Notes: generated from the letters alone by a model not told the origin. Shown: positions 46,503 through 56,710, counted from the first letter of the stretch. The stretch: DNA of 64,000 nucleotides from Psychrobacter sp. 5A.1 (GCF_030407455.1 NZ_JASDDJ010000010.1:1-64000); one strand, 5' to 3'. Made by a program: numbers and translations.

Positions 46503-47648
46503 ATGACGACTTGTATCACAGGCACAGGCCTATACATCCCACCTTATAGCATCAGCAATGAAGAGTTAGTAGCGTCATTTAACCAGTATGTTGAAAATTA
46601 TAATACAAAGCATGCTGACGAGATAGCGGCAGAGACAGTGACTGCACTTCAGCCTTCATCAGCGGCCTTTATTGAAAAAGTGTCTGGCATCAAATCACGT
46701 TATGTGATGGAAAAAGACGGTATCTTAGACCCTGAAATCATGGCACCAGTGATTCGTTATCGTCATTTGGGTGAAGAGCTGTCTATCATGGCAGAAATGG
46801 GCGCTGCCGCGTTAAGAGATGCTTTGGCTGATGCAGGATTAGAAGCCAATGATTTGGATGGTATCATCCTTGCTTGCTCGAACTTTCAGCGTACTTATCC
46901 AGCAGTTGCCATCGAGATTCAAAACGAGATTGGTATGATTGGTGGTTTTGCTTATGACATGAATGTCGCCTGTAGTGCAGCGACCTTTGGTCTATCACAA
47001 GCCCATGGATCTATCGTCTCTGGTCTGGCCAAGCGCATCGCTGTGGTCAACGTAGAGATTACCTCAGCGCATCTGAACTGGCGCAACCGTGACAGCCACT
47101 TTATCTTTGGTGATGTGGCCACTGCGTCTATCGTCGAAGAATTGGATACACCAAGAGGTTACGAGATTCTAAACGCTAAGCTATTCACGCAATTTTCGAC
47201 CAATATCAAAAACGAATACGGCTTTATGGATCGTTCGGAGTTTTTGGCCGCACAGACTGAGATGTATCCAGATATCAAAGAACCTGTTACTGACAAGTTA
47301 TTTTTGCAAAATGGTCGCAAAGTATTCCGTGAAGTTTGTCCGAAGGTGTCAGAGGTCATTACTGAGCACTTGCAAGAAAACAACATAGCAACGTCTGACA
47401 TCAAGATGATGTGGCTACATCAAGCCAATGCCAATATGTTGGATCTGATTTTACGCACGGTCGTCGGTAAAGAAGCCGATAAAGCCATCGTGCCAAGCGT
47501 CATTGCTGAATTTGCCAATACCAGTTCAGCCAGTCCAATGATTGTCTTCCATCGCTATAAAGATGATCTAGCGTCAGGCGATTTGGGCGTTATTTGCTCA
47601 TTCGGTGCGGGTTACTCTATTGGTTCAGTATTGGTTCGTAAGGTGTAA
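46503..47648 (+). CDS. Beta-ketoacyl-ACP synthase III-like enzyme
   Basis: 381 aa, longer than E. coli FabH (317) mainly through a ~35-residue N-terminal insert. Thiolase fold with Cys157 in NVACSAATFG, His in WLHQANANM, and Asn in FANTSSASP: the full Cys-His-Asn triad. It ends CSFGAGYSIGSVLVRK. It probably starts or modifies fatty acid synthesis; the variant length suggests a paralogue of FabH common in Moraxellaceae/Pseudomonas. Single gene, with a terminator after it. Confidence 0.85.
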   Translation: MTTCITGTGLYIPPYSISNEELVASFNQYVENYNTKHADEIAAETVTALQPSSAAFIEKVSGIKSRYVMEKDGILDPEIMAPVIRYRHLGEELSIMAEMGAAALRDALADAGLEANDLDGIILACSNFQRTYPAVAIEIQNEIGMIGGFAYDMNVACSAATFGLSQAHGSIVSGLAKRIAVVNVEITSAHLNWRNRDSHFIFGDVATASIVEELDTPRGYEILNAKLFTQFSTNIKNEYGFMDRSEFLAAQTEMYPDIKEPVTDKLFLQNGRKVFREVCPKVSEVITEHLQENNIATSDIKMMWLHQANANMLDLILRTVVGKEADKAIVPSVIAEFANTSSASPMIVFHRYKDDLASGDLGVICSFGAGYSIGSVLVRKV

Positions 47649-47676
47649 TTTTTAGTTTTAAGCCTTTTATCCTGAT

Positions 47677-47710
47677 AAAAATAGCTGAGACACTTCTTGG
47701 CTATTTTTTT
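47677..47710 (+). terminator. Terminator after the FabH-like gene
   Basis: AAAAATAGC, 14-nt loop, GCTATTTTT followed by more T. Confidence 0.65.
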
Positions 47711-47842
47711 TGTCTGTTAATTTTGTGATGGAAACTGAGTAGCTCCATTTAAGAATAAAGAGAAATATTTGAAAATATAATGGCAAGAATGATGAGAATA
47801 TCAACAAGAATGCTTAGAGGTTTTAATTTACCCCAAAAAATT

Positions 47843-47851
47843 TGCTATAAT
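47843..47851 (+). promoter_or_regulatory. Extended -10 promoter of prfA
   Basis: TGCTATAAT, an extended -10 (TGn plus perfect TATAAT) 38 nt before the prfA ATG; no strong -35. Confidence 0.6.
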
Positions 47852-47889
47852 CACGCTCTTATTCCCCTCATTTAATTAAAAGTCCTTTT

Positions 47890-48981
47890 ATGAAAGAATC
47901 CTTACGCCTGCGTTTAGACCAGATGGTAGACCGTTATGAAGAGGTTACCGCTTTATTATCCGATCCTAGTGTCATCAGTGATAATAACAAATTTCGTGAA
48001 TTGTCTGTCGAGCACAGCGATTTGATGGATATCACGACGTTGTGGCAAAATTATGTGGGTGCAGAAACGGATCAGGCCGATGCAGAAGCTATGTTAGCCG
48101 ATGCAACAGATCCTGACATGAAAGAGATGATGATCGATGAGATTGATAGTGCGCGTGATACCATCGCCCAGATGGAAGAGGCGCTCAATCTCATGATGCT
48201 ACCAAAAGATCCTAATGACAAAGTGCCAGCATTTTTGGAGATTCGTGCAGGTACGGGTGGCGACGAGGCAGCGATTTTCTCTGGTGATTTGTTCCGCATG
48301 TATCAAAAATACGCGCAAAGCCAGGGTTGGACCATGGAAGTATTGTCTGCCAGCGAAGGCGAGCATGGCGGCTACAAAGAGATCATCACTCGCGTATCAG
48401 GCAACAGCGTCTACGGTCGCTTAAAGTTCGAATCTGGCGTACACCGTGTGCAGCGTGTGCCTGAAACCGAGAGCCAAGGCCGCGTTCATACCTCAGCTTG
48501 TACCGTTGCGGTCATGCCTGAAGTTGAGATTGATGATACAGTAGATCTAAACCCAGCCGATATTCGCTTTGATACCTTCCGTTCAAGCGGCGCTGGTGGT
48601 CAGCACGTCAACACCACCGATTCAGCGGTACGTTTGACCCATATTCCGACAGGCACAGTCGCAGAGTGTCAACAAGAGCGTAGCCAACATAAAAACCGTG
48701 CCCAAGCGATGAAAATGCTTATCTCACGTATTCAGCAAGTGAAAGTACAAGCACAAGTCGATGTTGCTGATTCGATGCGCCGCGATTTAATCGGCAGTGG
48801 CGACCGTAGTGAGCGTATTCGAACTTACAACTTCCCGCAAGGTCGCATGACCGACCACCGTATTAACCTAACGCTTTATAAGCTCGACTCTATCATGGAA
48901 GGCGACTTGGATGAGATACTTGACTCACTACTACGTGAGCATCAGGCGGATCTGATGGCGAGTATTGGTGGCGGTGACTAG
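47890..48981 (+). CDS. prfA: Peptide chain release factor 1
   Basis: 363 aa; recognises UAA/UAG and triggers peptide release. GGQ motif in [20 protein letters not shown]. The stop-codon recognition tripeptide lies in [18 protein letters not shown] (P-E-T, which fits the RF1 P-x-T form). The C-terminus has [22 protein letters not shown]. Length matches E. coli (360). The next gene downstream is lysS, 131 nt away; the prmC methylase gene that often follows prfA is not here. Confidence 0.98.
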   Translation: MKESLRLRLDQMVDRYEEVTALLSDPSVISDNNKFRELSVEHSDLMDITTLWQNYVGAETDQADAEAMLADATDPDMKEMMIDEIDSARDTIAQMEEALNLMMLPKDPNDKVPAFLEIRAGTGGDEAAIFSGDLFRMYQKYAQSQGWTMEVLSASEGEHGGYKEIITRVSGNSVYGRLKFESGVHRVQRVPETESQGRVHTSACTVAVMPEVEIDDTVDLNPADIRFDTFRSSGAGGQHVNTTDSAVRLTHIPTGTVAECQQERSQHKNRAQAMKMLISRIQQVKVQAQVDVADSMRRDLIGSGDRSERIRTYNFPQGRMTDHRINLTLYKLDSIMEGDLDEILDSLLREHQADLMASIGGGD

Positions 48982-49112
48982 GAGCCAATCCTACACAAAG
49001 TGGGCAGTTTGATTGCCCTTCATCACGATGTCAGTTTTTATAACAATAAATATTGATTTAATTTTTCTGTTTTCGTTTATCCATTTAATTACCTAAAAAT
49101 ATTGAGAGTGTT

Positions 49113-50651
49113 ATGTCAAAGCACAATAATCAGAACCAAGATCAAACCCCAGTCGTAGAAGATGCTAACGAGCTAATCGCACAACTGCAAGCCAAGCTAG
49201 ATGATATCAGTGCTTCAGGTAAACAGCCGTATCCTAATACGTTCAAACGCACTGATTATGCGCAAGACTTACAAACAGCTTTTGATGGTGTATCAAAGCA
49301 AGAGATTGAAGAAAAAGCGGCGAATGGCGAAAAGACACAGGTTAACGTAGCAGGTCGAGTCATGCTCAACCGTGGATCATTCATTGTGATCCAAGATATG
49401 ACTGGTCGTATTCAGTTGTATGTGGCACGTAAAGAGCTTGATGACGAGACGCGTGCGAGCATCAAATCACTAGATTTGGGCGACATCGTTGGGGTGTCAG
49501 GCTATATCGGTCGTTCAGGCAAAGGTGATTTGTATGTGCATATCGAAGAAATCACGCTGCTAACCAAATCACTACGCCCAATGCCAAACAAATTCCATGG
49601 TTTGGCTGATATAGAAGCCCGCTATCGCAATCGTCATCTTGATTTGATGACCAATGAGACAACTCGCGATACCTTTATGGTTCGCAGTCAGATTGTTAGC
49701 GGGATTCGTCAATTTATGCTAAATGAGCGTTTTATGGAAGTTGAAACGCCAATGATGCATCCGATTCCAGGTGGTGCAGTAGCACGTCCATTCGTGACGC
49801 ATCATAATGCTTTGGACATGCCATTATACTTACGTATCGCGCCTGAGCTGTATCTGAAGCGCTTAGTGGTCGGTGGTTTTGAGCGAGTTTTTGAGATTAA
49901 CCGCAGTTTCCGTAACGAAGGTGTCTCTACCCGTCATAATCCTGAATTCACCATGATTGAGTTTTATCAAGCATACGCTGATTATCATGATTTAATGGAT
50001 TTGACAGAGCGCTTGTTCAATCAACTAGCAACCGATGTATTGGGCACGACAGAGCTGACTTATCAAGAAGAAGCCATTAGCCTAAAAGCACCATTTGCTC
50101 GTTTGTCGATGTCTGATGCGATTGCAAAATATGCAGAAAACTTCGATATGGCGCGTATCAATGATCGCGAATATCTAGCAGAGTACACCTCAACGGTACT
50201 TAAGCAGCAAGTAAAAGATGTGTTTGGTGTGGGTAAACTGCAAACCATCATTTTTGAAGAAACCGCTGAGCATCAGTTGCGTCAGCCAACGTTCATCACT
50301 GAGTATCCAGCTGAGACATCACCACTAGCGCGCCGTAGTGATGACAATCCTGAGATTACCGATCGTTTTGAATTGTTTGTTGGTGGTCGTGAATTGGCCA
50401 ATGGCTTTAGCGAGCTCAATGATCCAGCAGATCAAGCTGAGCGCTTCCGTGGCCAAGTTGCTGAAAAAGACGCTGGCGATGATGAGGCCATGCATTTTGA
50501 CGAAGAGTATATCGAAGCATTGTCTTATGGTCTGCCACCGACAGCAGGTGAGGGTATTGGTATTGATCGTCTAGTGATGTTATTTACTGACTCTGCCAGC
50601 ATTCGTGATGTGATTTTATTTCCACACATGCGCCGCAAAATCGAAAGCTAA
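49113..50651 (+). CDS. lysS: Lysyl-tRNA synthetase, class II
   Basis: 512 aa. N-terminal OB-fold anticodon domain (about 70-155, [12 protein letters not shown]...), then class II core: motif 1 around [15 protein letters not shown], motif 2 [32 protein letters not shown], motif 3 [30 protein letters not shown] ~25-residue polar N-terminal extension precedes the usual start. Same strand as prfA. Confidence 0.98.
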   Translation: MSKHNNQNQDQTPVVEDANELIAQLQAKLDDISASGKQPYPNTFKRTDYAQDLQTAFDGVSKQEIEEKAANGEKTQVNVAGRVMLNRGSFIVIQDMTGRIQLYVARKELDDETRASIKSLDLGDIVGVSGYIGRSGKGDLYVHIEEITLLTKSLRPMPNKFHGLADIEARYRNRHLDLMTNETTRDTFMVRSQIVSGIRQFMLNERFMEVETPMMHPIPGGAVARPFVTHHNALDMPLYLRIAPELYLKRLVVGGFERVFEINRSFRNEGVSTRHNPEFTMIEFYQAYADYHDLMDLTERLFNQLATDVLGTTELTYQEEAISLKAPFARLSMSDAIAKYAENFDMARINDREYLAEYTSTVLKQQVKDVFGVGKLQTIIFEETAEHQLRQPTFITEYPAETSPLARRSDDNPEITDRFELFVGGRELANGFSELNDPADQAERFRGQVAEKDAGDDEAMHFDEEYIEALSYGLPPTAGEGIGIDRLVMLFTDSASIRDVILFPHMRRKIES

Positions 50652-50701
50652 AGTGGATTTGCTTGCCATAAATCCATACTGGCACTCAACGGAATATAAA
50701 A

Positions 50702-50745
50702 GAGCTTTTACCTATGTTGGAAAAATGGGTGTGAGCTTTTTTATG
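50702..50745 (+). terminator. Possible terminator after lysS
   Basis: GAGCTTTTACC paired imperfectly with GGGTGTGAGC followed by T6; several G-U pairs. Confidence 0.4.
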
Positions 50746-50767
50746 CTACCTCGTTTATAGGGACGTT

Positions 50768-52030
50768 ATGGATACTCAGCAATCCTCACATTCGCTTTGG
50801 CAAAAAATGATTCAACAAAGCTATTTGTCTTTATACGAATTATCTGACGATACACTCGCTGACCCTGAAATTTTTCAGGGTTACGATTTTGTTTTCAGAT
50901 TCTCTAGAGCGACTATTTATCTCATCGTCAATGATGTAGTGGTGCAAGCCAATAAGCAAGAAGTGGATAGTGCGCAAGTTCGGGAGTGGAGAAAAGCAGT
51001 TGTTAATCAATTAATCAAACGGCATGCCCAGATTTATCAAAGAAACGAGACGTTGGTTGCAGAGAGAGCAGCGGCGCTAGCGGATAAAAATGTTTATTTT
51101 ATCGGCTTAACGTCACTGTCTATCAAGCATCACGATGCTCAATCAAAGTCATCCTCTTATACGGTTGGTTATGAGTATGGCAGTCGGTTTTTTGCTGAAG
51201 ACTGTGTTCTAGATTTGGACGATGATCGGCGTGTTTTACAAGTATTTAGTCATCAAAACTTCGCTGACATACTCAACCAATTAGTAACGCCAAGTGATTT
51301 GACGGCGTTTTTAGATTTTCATCGTGGTCAGTTGACCAACTCTGAACCGTTTCAAAACGAATCGATATTACTAAAACAGTTTTTGCAGTCGCCTAACTTT
51401 CATCATAGAGCGATCAAAGTCCAAGTGCAGTTACTGAATAATGAGTTAATCGATCAGATTGAACACCGTTTGCTGCAAGTTATAGAACCGAATCAGGCGG
51501 TATTTGCCAATACATTAATGGCAGAGGTTCAAAAAAATACGCGGATGTGGTACAAGCTGTTCAATAGTGTGATCGAACGTTATCACGAAGCTGGGCAGCC
51601 ATTGCACAAAGAGCAGATCGATATTTTGGCTGATGAGTCAATGTATACCTATGCGTGTTTGGTAGAAAAAATATTAGCGTATAGAACCATCGATCAAGAC
51701 TCTCGCTGGAATGGTTATGTTTGTCATGAGCATTCTTATCATATATTTGGACGCCATTATTTGATGGTGTTTTATGCGCAAGACGATAGCAGCCTGTTGA
51801 GTGCCGCGCATGTTCGCCTGTCTCACCAAGACTTACTGTCAGACCTAAATGCCCAACTACAGGAGCCAGTAATGGACGATTTGTTTTTGCTTGGCGTAGA
51901 GTTCAGACCGTGTGAGGACAGCGTAAATACTGAAGTGTATTTGGATGTTTTTCATCAAGTGGGTTCAATTATTGATGCAAGCACTCAGCGTTTGCATGAA
52001 CGACTGGCACAACTACAAGCTCAGTTATGA
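50768..52030 (+). CDS. Hypothetical protein, 420 aa
   Basis: A soluble-looking protein with no signal peptide or membrane helix, rich in Gln, His, Tyr and Phe. Features: WQKMIQQSYLSLYELSDDTLADPEIFQGYDFVFRFSRATIYLIVNDVVVQ at the start (split hydrophobic strands), a central helical region with HEHSYHIFGRHYLMVFYAQDDSS, and a coiled-coil-like C-terminus (STQRLHERLAQLQAQL). No enzyme motif or family recognised. It begins 116 nt after lysS and ends 69 nt before the dnaX ATG, so co-transcription with dnaX is possible. Confidence 0.65.
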   Translation: MDTQQSSHSLWQKMIQQSYLSLYELSDDTLADPEIFQGYDFVFRFSRATIYLIVNDVVVQANKQEVDSAQVREWRKAVVNQLIKRHAQIYQRNETLVAERAAALADKNVYFIGLTSLSIKHHDAQSKSSSYTVGYEYGSRFFAEDCVLDLDDDRRVLQVFSHQNFADILNQLVTPSDLTAFLDFHRGQLTNSEPFQNESILLKQFLQSPNFHHRAIKVQVQLLNNELIDQIEHRLLQVIEPNQAVFANTLMAEVQKNTRMWYKLFNSVIERYHEAGQPLHKEQIDILADESMYTYACLVEKILAYRTIDQDSRWNGYVCHEHSYHIFGRHYLMVFYAQDDSSLLSAAHVRLSHQDLLSDLNAQLQEPVMDDLFLLGVEFRPCEDSVNTEVYLDVFHQVGSIIDASTQRLHERLAQLQAQL

Positions 52031-52099
52031 TTTGACCCTAAAATAGATCGCTGGCTTGACGATTTATCTATATTTGTATTATTCACATTGGCATTTATT

Positions 52100-53986
52100 A
52101 TGACGCAGCAATATCAAGTTTTAGCTCGCAAATATCGTCCCAAAAACTTTCATGAATTGATCGGGCAGACGCATGTCTCGCAGGCACTGATTAATGCGAT
52201 TGATTATAATCGTCTGCATCATGCTTATTTATTTACTGGCACACGCGGTGTGGGTAAGACGACGATTGCGCGTATTTTATCTAAATGCTTGAACTGTGAT
52301 ACAGGCATCACCAGTACGCCTTGCGGTGTATGTGATAATTGTGTCGCTATCGATCAAGGCCGCTTTATTGATCTGATTGAGATTGATGCAGCCTCGCGTA
52401 CCAAAGTCGAAGACACACGTGAATTGTTAGACAATGTGCCTTATGCGCCCAGCCAAGGGCGTTATAAAGTCTATCTGATTGATGAAGTACACATGCTGTC
52501 TACACATAGCTTTAATGCGCTCCTCAAGACGTTAGAAGAGCCACCTGAGCACGTAAAGTTTTTGCTAGCGACGACCGATCCACAAAAGCTACCGATTACG
52601 ATTATCTCGCGCTGCTTACAGTTCGTGCTGCGTCCGCTACCACAAGCATTGCTTAGTGAGCACTTAGCAAATATCTTAACTAAAGAGCAGGTTGGGTATA
52701 CTCAGCCTGCCATTTGGCAACTGGCAAGCGCTGCCAAAGGCTCTGTGCGTGATGCTTTATCTTTGACCGATCAGGCCATTGCTTTTGGTCAAGGAGCACT
52801 GGATGATGCGACTGTCAATGCAATGCTTGGTCTCATTGATGCGGCCGACTTAGTACGCCTGATTACAGATGTTTATAATCATGATAAGTCTGCGGTCGCC
52901 ACTCATATTGAGCAAATGCGCGCGCAAATGGTTGATGCGACTAGCATGTTTGATGGGCTGGCTGAGCTACTTCACCAGTTGGCATTGACCCAGCTGCTGC
53001 CTGAGGTTGCCCTCAATGTAAACGAGGCGCAGGCAAAAGATATTTATACGCTTGCCCAGCATATTAGCCCTGATGTCTTGCAACTGTATTATGAAATTGT
53101 GGTGCAAGCACGTGAAGGGGTCAAGCTTGCAAGTACACCGATGCAAGCGCTTGAGATGTGCATTTTGCGTTTGCTGGCCTTTCGTCCCTTGCCAGTCGAT
53201 GAAGTACTAAGTAACACTTATGACAGTGAGGCATCTGCTACAAAAACACCAGTCATAGAGACGACTTCTTCGACGCTGCCCTCAACTGCGATGGCACATG
53301 AAGCGTCAGCACCATCACAAATTTATGACGTTGATTATCAGGCGCAACATCATGATGAGCGGCAAAGTGCCATTTATGATAATGACAATTTAGCACAGAC
53401 AGCGACTCGTGCCATACCTGAACCCGTTGTTGAGCCTGAACCCGTTGTTGAGCCTGAACCCGTTGTTGAGCCTGAACCCGTTGTTGAGCCTGAACCCGTT
53501 GTTGAGCCTAGCGCAAATGATTCTCAATTAATATCATCAGCTGATGAAGATCCGCGCACATTACTACGCTGTCCACCTCAAGAGCTGACTGGTGAGTGGA
53601 ACCCAGAAAAATGGGACTACTGGTTACAAACGGCTCGTGAAAGCGAGGTATTGGCACAAGATGAGCTAGCACTGGCACGTCAAGGTACGATGACTGGTCA
53701 ATGTAATGGCCAAGCAATATTTTTGACCAGTGTTGATAGTAAGCATTTACAGGTCACTTTTCAGCAGTTAGCTACCAAGCTGCAACAACAGTTCATGCAA
53801 GCTAACATTGACTTAAAAATTGATAGTAGTATCATGCAGACCGAGGACAAAACCCCTGAGCATCGACAGAAAAAACGTCTGGAGCAAGCCAAAACAGTTG
53901 CCGAGATGAAATTACTAAAGACGCCAGTGATGCAGTATTTGACCGAGCGAGGTGAAGGAAAAATGGGCAAAGTGCAGCTGTATTAA
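52100..53986 (+). CDS. dnaX: DNA polymerase III tau/gamma subunit
   Basis: 628 aa from ATG 52100, which gives the family start YQVLARKYRPKNF; an upstream TTG (52088) is less likely. Clamp-loader ATPase: Walker A GTRGVGKTT (47-55), zinc module CLNCDTGITSTPCGVCDNC, DEVHML, and SRC sensor in IISRCLQF. After about residue 370 comes an acidic Pro-rich linker that includes an exact 18-bp repeat, then a tau-like C-terminus. The E. coli-type A-AAA-AAG slippery site was not found in the linker region, so production of a gamma form by frameshifting is not supported. Confidence 0.95.
   Translation: MTQQYQVLARKYRPKNFHELIGQTHVSQALINAIDYNRLHHAYLFTGTRGVGKTTIARILSKCLNCDTGITSTPCGVCDNCVAIDQGRFIDLIEIDAASRTKVEDTRELLDNVPYAPSQGRYKVYLIDEVHMLSTHSFNALLKTLEEPPEHVKFLLATTDPQKLPITIISRCLQFVLRPLPQALLSEHLANILTKEQVGYTQPAIWQLASAAKGSVRDALSLTDQAIAFGQGALDDATVNAMLGLIDAADLVRLITDVYNHDKSAVATHIEQMRAQMVDATSMFDGLAELLHQLALTQLLPEVALNVNEAQAKDIYTLAQHISPDVLQLYYEIVVQAREGVKLASTPMQALEMCILRLLAFRPLPVDEVLSNTYDSEASATKTPVIETTSSTLPSTAMAHEASAPSQIYDVDYQAQHHDERQSAIYDNDNLAQTATRAIPEPVVEPEPVVEPEPVVEPEPVVEPEPVVEPSANDSQLISSADEDPRTLLRCPPQELTGEWNPEKWDYWLQTARESEVLAQDELALARQGTMTGQCNGQAIFLTSVDSKHLQVTFQQLATKLQQQFMQANIDLKIDSSIMQTEDKTPEHRQKKRLEQAKTVAEMKLLKTPVMQYLTERGEGKMGKVQLY
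53417..53506 (+). repeat. Five exact 18-bp tandem repeats inside dnaX
   Basis: The unit CCTGAACCCGTTGTTGAG is repeated five times without change. It encodes PEPVVE repeats in the linker between the ATPase and tau C-terminal regions. The unit length is a multiple of 3, so copy-number change keeps the frame. Confidence 0.97.
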
Positions 53987-54055
53987 GATTTTAGAGAGAC
54001 TATGGTTAAAAATATCTAAAAAGCATACTTATATATTGGACGTGGTTTTATATAA

Positions 54056-54100
54056 AATATCAAGGTGATAATAATCTATCGCCTTGATATTTTTGTTTTT
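54056..54100 (+). terminator. dnaX terminator
   Basis: AAATATCAAGGTGATA paired with TATCGCCTTGATATTT (one G-U), then TTGTTTTT. Confidence 0.8.
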
Positions 54101-54220
54101 ATTACGAGTCAAAATATATTTATCAAACAAGACAGAATCATTTAATAACGATAAGATGAATGTAGAGTCGTTATACTGGTTAAGTTATATTAAAAAATGA
54201 AATGACGTTTAGGTGAGAAT

Positions 54221-55120
54221 ATGTTGGATAATTTACGCGGTATGGCTGTGTTCGCCAGTGTGGTCGGACATGGTTCTTTTAGTGGATCAGCACGTGAGCT
54301 TGGTATTACAACCAGTGCAGTCAGTCAGCAAATTCGCTCGTTAGAAAATGAGCTTGGCGTGGTGTTGTTGCATCGATCAACTCGTAAGCTCAGCTTAACA
54401 GAGGCTGGCGAAAGCTTTTATGAAGCAGCAAAAGATGTGGTGAGTGCCGCTGAGCAAGGGCGAATCAAAGTCAATCAATTGCGTGACGAGCTAGCAGGCA
54501 GCTTACGCATATCGACGACCCCTGAGCTTGGTGTCAATCATATATTGCCAGCACTTTCTACGTGGATGGCAGCACACGATGATCTTAGTGTCACTTATCT
54601 GGCGGACAATCGTTATATCGACATGATTGATGAGCGCATCGATATCGCGATTCGTATGAGTCCGTCGATTAATGACTCTAGCCTCAGCAGTCATCCGTTG
54701 ACTGATGTGCGCCAATTGTTGGTTGCTTCACCTCAGTACTTACGTCAACATAGTAAACTCAATACACCAAAAGACTTAGCCGATCATCAGCTAATCTGTA
54801 TTGAAATTATGAAAGATGCCAATCAGATTGATATGGTGCAGACTGAAACTGGCAAAAAATCACGTACAAAGATGAACTCACGTATCTATACCAATAATGT
54901 GCTTATGGCGACTACCTTGGCTAAAGAAGGTCACGGTTTGATCAGAATGTTAGAAATGGATGTCAAAAAAGAGCTTGAGAGTGGAGAGCTAGTAGAAGTG
55001 CTGACTGGCTATCAGTTGCCTAGCTTTGTACTATATGCGGTTACTTTAAATCGCGATCAGCAACCCGCTAAAATCACTCGTTGTCTAGAAGTGCTGAAAA
55101 AATACTTTCATGTGAATTAA
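54221..55120 (+). CDS. LysR-family transcriptional regulator
   Basis: 299 aa. N-terminal winged HTH (residues ~3-62: MAVFASVVGHGSFSGSARELGITTSAVSQQIRSLENELG), a linker helix, then a periplasmic-binding-like effector domain beginning GSLRISTTPELG. It resembles the CrgA/AaeR-like branch with IRMSPSINDSSLSSHPL. The target and effector are unknown: the neighbours on either side point the same way (dnaX) or converge (argD), so there is no divergently transcribed partner. Confidence 0.93.
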   Translation: MLDNLRGMAVFASVVGHGSFSGSARELGITTSAVSQQIRSLENELGVVLLHRSTRKLSLTEAGESFYEAAKDVVSAAEQGRIKVNQLRDELAGSLRISTTPELGVNHILPALSTWMAAHDDLSVTYLADNRYIDMIDERIDIAIRMSPSINDSSLSSHPLTDVRQLLVASPQYLRQHSKLNTPKDLADHQLICIEIMKDANQIDMVQTETGKKSRTKMNSRIYTNNVLMATTLAKEGHGLIRMLEMDVKKELESGELVEVLTGYQLPSFVLYAVTLNRDQQPAKITRCLEVLKKYFHVN

Positions 55121-55150
55121 GTGTTGCTCTCACTACGCACGAAACTTTTT

Positions 55151-55227
55151 AGTTAGCAGTTAGCAGTTAGCAGTTAGCAGTTAGCAGTTAGCAGTTAGCA
55201 GTTAGCAGTTAGCAGTTAGCAGTTAGC
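55151..55227. repeat. Heptamer tandem repeat, 11 exact copies
   Basis: AGTTAGC repeated 11 times (77 bp) with no variants, between the LysR gene stop and the terminator. Intergenic; 7 bp is not a multiple of 3. Confidence 0.98.
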
Positions 55228-55266
55228 AAAAAGCCTATAGATAATAAATCATCTATAGGCTTTTTT
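55228..55266. terminator. Bidirectional terminator between lysR and argD
   Basis: AAAAAGCCTATAGAT, 8-nt loop, ATCTATAGGCTTTTT: perfect 15-bp stem directly abutting the heptamer array. Confidence 0.92.
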
Positions 55267-55295
55267 ATTGTCTATTATTAAGATTACAGCATGCC

Positions 55296-56477
55296 TTAAA
55301 ATGATGGCTTCAATAGATTAATTAAACGCTCAACAACCTGTGTGCTTTCATCACGGCTCATATTAAGCGGTGGTAGCAAACGGACAACATGACCACCCGT
55401 CACATTGATGATCAGCTTTTGCTCATCACGGGCACGATCCACCAGTTTGCTACAATCCATATCTTCAGGTAACGCGATGCCAATCATCATACCAGCACCG
55501 CGACTGCTAACGCCGTGCTGTCCCAGTGCATCGACCATACTGTTTCGGATAAACAACCCTTCAGTCACTGCGTTTTCCATGATATTGCTATTTGCTAGTA
55601 CGTCATACACGCTATGTACCACACGACTGGCTAAAGGCGTGCCACCATAAGTGGAGCCATGACTACCAGCCCCAAACAAACCATTCGCACGGCCACGTAC
55701 CATGCAGGCACCGACTGGGAAACCATTACCTAAGCCTTTCGCAGTCGTCAATACATCAGGGCGAGCATTACTGTGCTGATAAGCAAAGTATTTGCCAGTA
55801 CGGCCATTGCCTGTCTGCACTTCATCCAGCATGAATAGCCAGTTATGAGCCTCACATTCTGCTTGTAGTTCTTCAAGGTAAATAAAGCCATTGGCTGCAG
55901 TATTGAGACCGCCCTCACCTTGGATTGGCTCTACAAAAATGGCGCAGATATCATCATGCTCTTGAGCAGCTTGTTTAACGGCAGCGATATCGCCAAATGG
56001 CACACGGATAAAGTCTTCATCTAGTGTATAGAAACCTTCACGTGCTTTTGGATTGGCAGTGGCCGATAGCGACAATAGCGTACGGCCGTGAAATGATTGC
56101 TCCATTACAATAACTTTTGGACGGGCAAAGCCTTGTTGGGACGCATACAAACGGGCAAGCTTCAATGCAGCTTCGTTTGCTTCAGCACCACTATTGGCAA
56201 AAAACACACTGTCCATTTGAGCGGCAGTACATAAGGATTCCCCAGCGCGTTCTTGCCAGTCAATACCAAACAAATTACTGGTATGCACCAAGGTGGCTGC
56301 CTGCTGTTGAATGGCTTCTGTCACTTGTGGGTGGCAGTGTCCCAAACCGCACACTGCGATACCAGTTAGGGCATCTAAGTAAGGCGTATCCTCTTTGGTA
56401 TAGAGCCAACTGCCTGCACCGCGTGTAAAGCTGATAGGTTGACGACTATAAGTGGGCATCAGGTAAGTAGCAGACAT
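55296..56477 (-). CDS. argD: Acetylornithine aminotransferase
   Basis: 393 aa from ATG 56477, which has AAGGA 8 nt upstream; ATG 56486 is the alternative but its AAGG is too close. PLP-dependent class III transaminase of arginine (and possibly lysine) synthesis: GIAVCGLGHCHPQV, FFANSGAEANEAALKLAR, FVEPIQGEGG, MLDEVQTGNGRTGKYFAYQ, and TTAKGLGNGFPVGAC with the PLP Lys. Convergent with the LysR gene; yacG lies upstream on the same strand (41 nt). Confidence 0.94.
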   Translation of the reverse strand: MSATYLMPTYSRQPISFTRGAGSWLYTKEDTPYLDALTGIAVCGLGHCHPQVTEAIQQQAATLVHTSNLFGIDWQERAGESLCTAAQMDSVFFANSGAEANEAALKLARLYASQQGFARPKVIVMEQSFHGRTLLSLSATANPKAREGFYTLDEDFIRVPFGDIAAVKQAAQEHDDICAIFVEPIQGEGGLNTAANGFIYLEELQAECEAHNWLFMLDEVQTGNGRTGKYFAYQHSNARPDVLTTAKGLGNGFPVGACMVRGRANGLFGAGSHGSTYGGTPLASRVVHSVYDVLANSNIMENAVTEGLFIRNSMVDALGQHGVSSRGAGMMIGIALPEDMDCSKLVDRARDEQKLIINVTGGHVVRLLPPLNMSRDESTQVVERLINLLKPSF

Positions 56478-56518
56478 GTAAAGCATCCTTGATATAATAA
56501 ATGGAGTAAAAGGGTAGG

Positions 56519-56710
56519 TTATAGCTCGTCAGAGAAAGGTGTGGTTTCCGCCGGTAACGTGTAGTCTTCATTTGCCCACGCACCTAAGTCGATCAGTTTG
56601 CATTGGCTGCTACAGAATGGTTTATATTTATTGTCTTGCCATGCCGTCTGAGTGCCACAACGTGGACAAGGATAGGTCTTGGGAGAGGTGTTTTGGGTAG
56701 AGTCAGTCAT
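56519..56710 (-). CDS. yacG: DNA gyrase inhibitor YacG
   Basis: 63 aa from ATG 56710 (MTDSTQ); a longer frame begins at 56776 but would be atypical. Four-Cys zinc finger CPRCG at 15-19 and CSSQC at 33-37, then [16 protein letters not shown], the YacG signature. In E. coli YacG binds GyrB and blocks DNA binding by gyrase. Upstream of argD here, not next to coaE. Confidence 0.92.
   Translation of the reverse strand: MTDSTQNTSPKTYPCPRCGTQTAWQDNKYKPFCSSQCKLIDLGAWANEDYTLPAETTPFSDEL

Noticed and set aside
47890-48981. PET instead of PAT at the RF1 stop-codon recognition site
   Set aside because: The family requirement is P-x-T, so this is within normal variation and does not imply altered codon use.
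52100-53986. Programmed frameshift for a gamma form of DnaX
   Set aside because: The A-AAA-AAG type slippery site with a downstream stem was not seen in the linker. The only A6 run is near the very 3' end, where a shift would remove little.
55151-55227. Regular repeat array that could be taken for CRISPR
   Set aside because: Units are 7 bp and contiguous, with no spacers; it is a simple tandem repeat.
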